Below, one piece after another: positions 8,826 to 11,520 of a stretch of 11,520 bases of DNA. Every line of letters begins with the position of its first letter. Position 1 is the stretch's first letter. Source of the DNA: Funneliformis mosseae. Its lineage: Eukaryota > Glomeromycota > Glomeromycetes > Glomerales > Glomeraceae. The stretch covers positions 1 to 11,520 of the forward strand of contig CAJVPP010003482.1 of assembly GCA_910592005.1 (NCBI GenBank). Reading direction: 5' to 3'. The position numbers and the translations under genes are program-made. The notes beneath the pieces were generated by a model, which searched no databases, was not told where the DNA came from, and saw nothing but the letters and a program-made list of their open reading frames with translations.

Positions 8826-9905
8826 AAATTTTCATTTTAAAATCTCTATTTTCTGAGATGTAAAAAATGTCAAATGTTAATATAATTTCAGGCAAACTTG
8901 TTGCAACTGGAAATATTGTACCAGAGCTTCATTATGGTCAATATATGCATGATTAGTAGATTTTTTCCAAAGAAGAAAATTCAACTTACCCTATTCCTAT
9001 ACGTTTAGGATTAGAAGTTTCAATATTATTAAATAAACAACCTTTTGTTTTTTGTGTAATTTATTATATTTATAGTTCTTTACAACCTGGTTATATTTGT
9101 GAAGGAAAAGGATAAAGTAGTAGTATTATTATATGTATCTTTACGGCAATTATATCTGTATATCAAATTATTTTCAATAGTAAAGCAAAATTTTTTGGAC
9201 TTTTATATTTGGGTTTAAATTAATTTAAAACAAGTCAGAAATTATTAAAAGGAGTAGTTTTCGCCCTTTTATTATTGAATTAGAAAAAATAACTATATTT
9301 GTTGGTTTTCTTGAAAAAATTATCTGTTTAAAATCAAACAAAATTGGTTGTAATTACCTATTATCTTTTTTTTACAAATATAAAAATAAACAATCTGTTT
9401 TTTCTCAATGTATAAATCAAGATTTATATTCAATCACAATTTTTTAGAATAATCAAATTAAAACTAAATATAAAAATATTTCACCTAATGCTGTATAGCA
9501 ACAAGTTGAAGTTTTAAAATCCTTTTCAGGAAATACTTTATTTGCTATAGACCATCCTATAATATTACATAAACTAAAACAAATATACGAAACAATTTTT
9601 TCATACTAAACACTTATACCAAATACATGTACATCCTTAGATTAGAATAATAAAATAATTATGGAGCATTTATTTGAATTATATCTAAAAAAAGTAGTTG
9701 GAAAGTCAATTGATATGTGGTATCAAGTTTTTCAAAGTTGGAAAGAAAAAGAAACTAATATAATTGAATTATATACTCATCTTAGTATAATATATAGTTT
9801 AAATTATAATTTTCAAGAACATTAATTATGAGCATGACGTTCATTATTGTATATTACAGGATGTATAAATATTACTCTGTATAATAAAAAAATTTTTAAG
9901 ATAAT

Positions 9906-9970
9906 GTAATAAAATAAAAATTTATATATATAAAATAATGATAATAAATTAAAAACATATCAATTTATAG
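9906..9970 (+). other. Fossil intron in the pseudogene (tentative donor)
   Basis: Between the block reading CINIT (about 9863-9877) and the block starting IEFWTSSS at 9971 lies about 65 bases of A/T-only sequence ending in TTTATAG. The acceptor is clear. The donor (GTAATA at 9906) is weak and may be mutated. Confidence 0.45.
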
Positions 9971-10209
9971 ATTGAATTTTGGACAAGCTCATCTAATTCT
10001 AAAAAAGATCGTGAAATACTTAAAGATTTATATTTCAACAGATTTTTGAAGATGTCACCAATTCTATCAATTATAAATTCTATTCAGATATTTTGAAAAT
10101 ATTTTCGTGATAACTATAATATGAATATTGGAGAAATAAATGATAAATAACATATATTATCAATAATTGTAGAAAATTTATATATCAAGAAATAATTGAT
10201 AATTTAGAG

Positions 10210-10278
10210 GTAGGATAAAGATTATACTTATTAAATATGTAAAATATAATAATGATTTTAAATTTATAATATAATTAG
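10210..10278 (+). other. Fossil intron in the pseudogene
   Basis: Donor GTAGGA at 10210 and acceptor ATAATTAG ending at 10278 give a 69-base intron. Removing it joins LE to VSSNTIN in one frame. Confidence 0.55.
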
Positions 10279-10696
10279 GTATCTTCTAATACTATTAATA
10301 TAGCACAAAAGTTTTCTGAATTAATGGACCTAGTTGTACTGCATTAAAAAACCTATTATTACTTGTTCAAAAATGTCTGAAATAAAAGAAAAAGAATTTG
10401 AATTATTTTTTACTGATAAACAAAATGTAAATATGAGTTCTTATAAAGTTGATGCAAAAACACAATTACCAATACTTTATCTTAAAGATCAAAAAAATGC
10501 ATTTTGAGAAAAATTTTCAGCTACTTATCCAGATGGAATGAAACATACTTCCTTTATATCTCAATTACAAAATAGTCATTTCAAATATCAAGAAGATTTA
10601 GGAGGATTGTGTTTAATATGTAATGATTATGAATATCAACCTTTTGAAGATTTGATTAATTTAATTAATATAAACTTTTCTGATAAAATATTACAG

Positions 10697-10765
10697 GTTA
10701 GTTGATATATTTTTTATTATAATTTTAATAAATAATATTATTATACTTATATAATTTTTTTTTAG
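10697..10765 (+). other. Fossil intron in the pseudogene
   Basis: Donor GTTAGT at 10697 and an acceptor with a T-run (TTTTTTTTTAG) ending at 10765 give a 69-base intron, the same length as the preceding one. It joins the FSDKILQ end to the NYWIYK start. Confidence 0.65.
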
Positions 10766-11460
10766 AATTATTGGATTTATAAAATAGAATTATTACGTCG
10801 TCATCTAAAATAATACTATGAAAAAGAATTAGTTATAAATAAAAATGATACAACTAATCATATTGATTGTATTAATCATTGTTTATTATTTGTATTTGAA
10901 GAATGTAATTTTCAACATTTTTCATGGTGTCTAAAATATGATAGACTATTTAGTATATTCGAAGAACTTTTAACATAATTCAATATTATTCATCATGATA
11001 AACTTACCAAATGTCAAGAATAATTGATATGTTATTTATCACATCAAACCCATAAATCATATTTGAATGTCTAATTTAATGCTATACTACAAGAATTAGA
11101 TGATTATGAAGCTATTATTATTATTGATTATAAAATGCGAATTTTACCTGCAACAGCTTGAGAAATAAAAAATGAATTTTTCAAAAAAAAAGAATGGACA
11201 CTTAATACAACTTTAGTCTTTGTTCAAATACTAAACAAGATGCTTAATTTACAGTATCATATTTTGAAGCGGTATTTAAAATAATGAACCCAAAACCTCA
11301 TTGGATTAAAATTATCTCAGATAATAGAGGCTATTATAATAATTCTGAATTAATAACAATTATAAATCATTGGTATAGTTAGTATGAAATAGAAGTATGT
11401 GGGTGAATCTTTCTTGAGCCAGGTGAAGCAAAAATTACAGTTGATTCTCATCATACAATA

Positions 11461-11520
11461 GTAAGTAAATTTAATACTAAGTATTAGTTATTTTCTATAT
11501 TATACTAATTTTTTTAAATA
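11461..11520 (+). other. Likely donor site and start of the next fossil intron
   Basis: A GTAAGT at 11461 directly follows the last recognisable protein block (VDSHHTI). AT-rich sequence with stops continues to the window end. The remaining 3' exons would lie to the right. Confidence 0.4.

Larger units (their letters stand above)
8892..11460 (+). pseudogene. Decayed copy of a multicopy, transposon-related gene family with DDE-like C-terminal region; truncated by window end
   Basis: Pieces of one long protein can be read in order on the plus strand, interrupted by stops and frameshifts. Examples are KLVATGNIVPELHYGQYM (8894-8947), YPIPIRLGLEVS (about 8987-9022), YICEGKG (9092-9112), WKEKETNIIELYTHL (about 9741-9785), SSYKVDAKTQLPILYLKD (10437-10490), EDLGGLCLIC (about 10593-10622), INHCLLFVFEEC (about 10871-10906), IIIIDYKMRILP (about 11114-11149), IKIISDN (about 11305-11325) and FLEPGEAK (11410-11433). 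From memory these match an uncharacterised protein family present in very many copies in Rhizophagus irregularis. Stops include 8954, 9113, 9221, 9496, 9823, 9829, 9835, 10505, 10811, 11159, 11245, 11380 and 11404. Frame changes lie near 9260-9275 and 11228-11240. An Asp at 11320 and a Glu at 11425 are spaced like the last two residues of a DDE/integrase triad, with Asp 11126 a candidate first. No start is identifiable, and 8892 follows an acceptor-like TTTCAG. Confidence 0.72.

Overview
The window reads as nuclear DNA of a fungus with an extremely AT-rich, repeat-laden genome. The best fit is an arbuscular mycorrhizal fungus of the Rhizophagus/Glomeromycota type. Supporting points are short GT-AG introns of about 65-93 bases, GTAAGT-type donors, two small intron-bearing genes separated by very AT-rich sequence, and a decayed copy of a family that I recall as highly multicopy in Rhizophagus irregularis. 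The assignment is an inference, because no marker gene settles the species.

Layout. Bases 1-144 look like the end of a Tc1/mariner-like element whose terminal repeat faces a second, divergent terminal repeat at 150-169. Bases 190-3760 are an AT desert with no supportable gene and, by direct reading, only one CpG between about 105 and 3833. A more balanced stretch (about 3780-4250) leads into gene 1 (4252-5223, + strand, three exons, 267 residues). Gene 1 is a member of the mitochondrial K+/H+ exchange-related family (Mit_KHE1, yeast YDL183C-like). It ends with polyadenylation-type signals and a perfect 9-bp hairpin. An intergenic region with a short direct repeat and a TATA-like box precedes gene 2 (5971-6768, + strand, three exons, 207 residues). 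Gene 2 is an unrecognised secreted or surface-anchored protein with a signal peptide, four mature cysteines, three N-glycosylation sequons and a hydrophobic C-terminus. Bases 6769-8460 hold no convincing gene, but contain a GC-richer island at about 7541-7860.

An 18-bp perfect palindrome at 8470-8487 stands near the start of a third region. From 8892 to the end of the window runs a long pseudogene of a multicopy, probably transposon-derived family with an RNase H/DDE-like C-terminal part. It carries many stops and frameshifts but keeps recognisable introns. Several stops fall where I recall Trp or Arg codons, and CpG is scarce there, which together suggest C-to-T decay (methylcytosine deamination or a RIP-like process).

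The two live-looking genes are on the same strand, but nothing suggests shared function: one product is predicted mitochondrial, the other enters the secretory pathway. They form a small CpG-containing gene island between decayed repeat-rich flanks.
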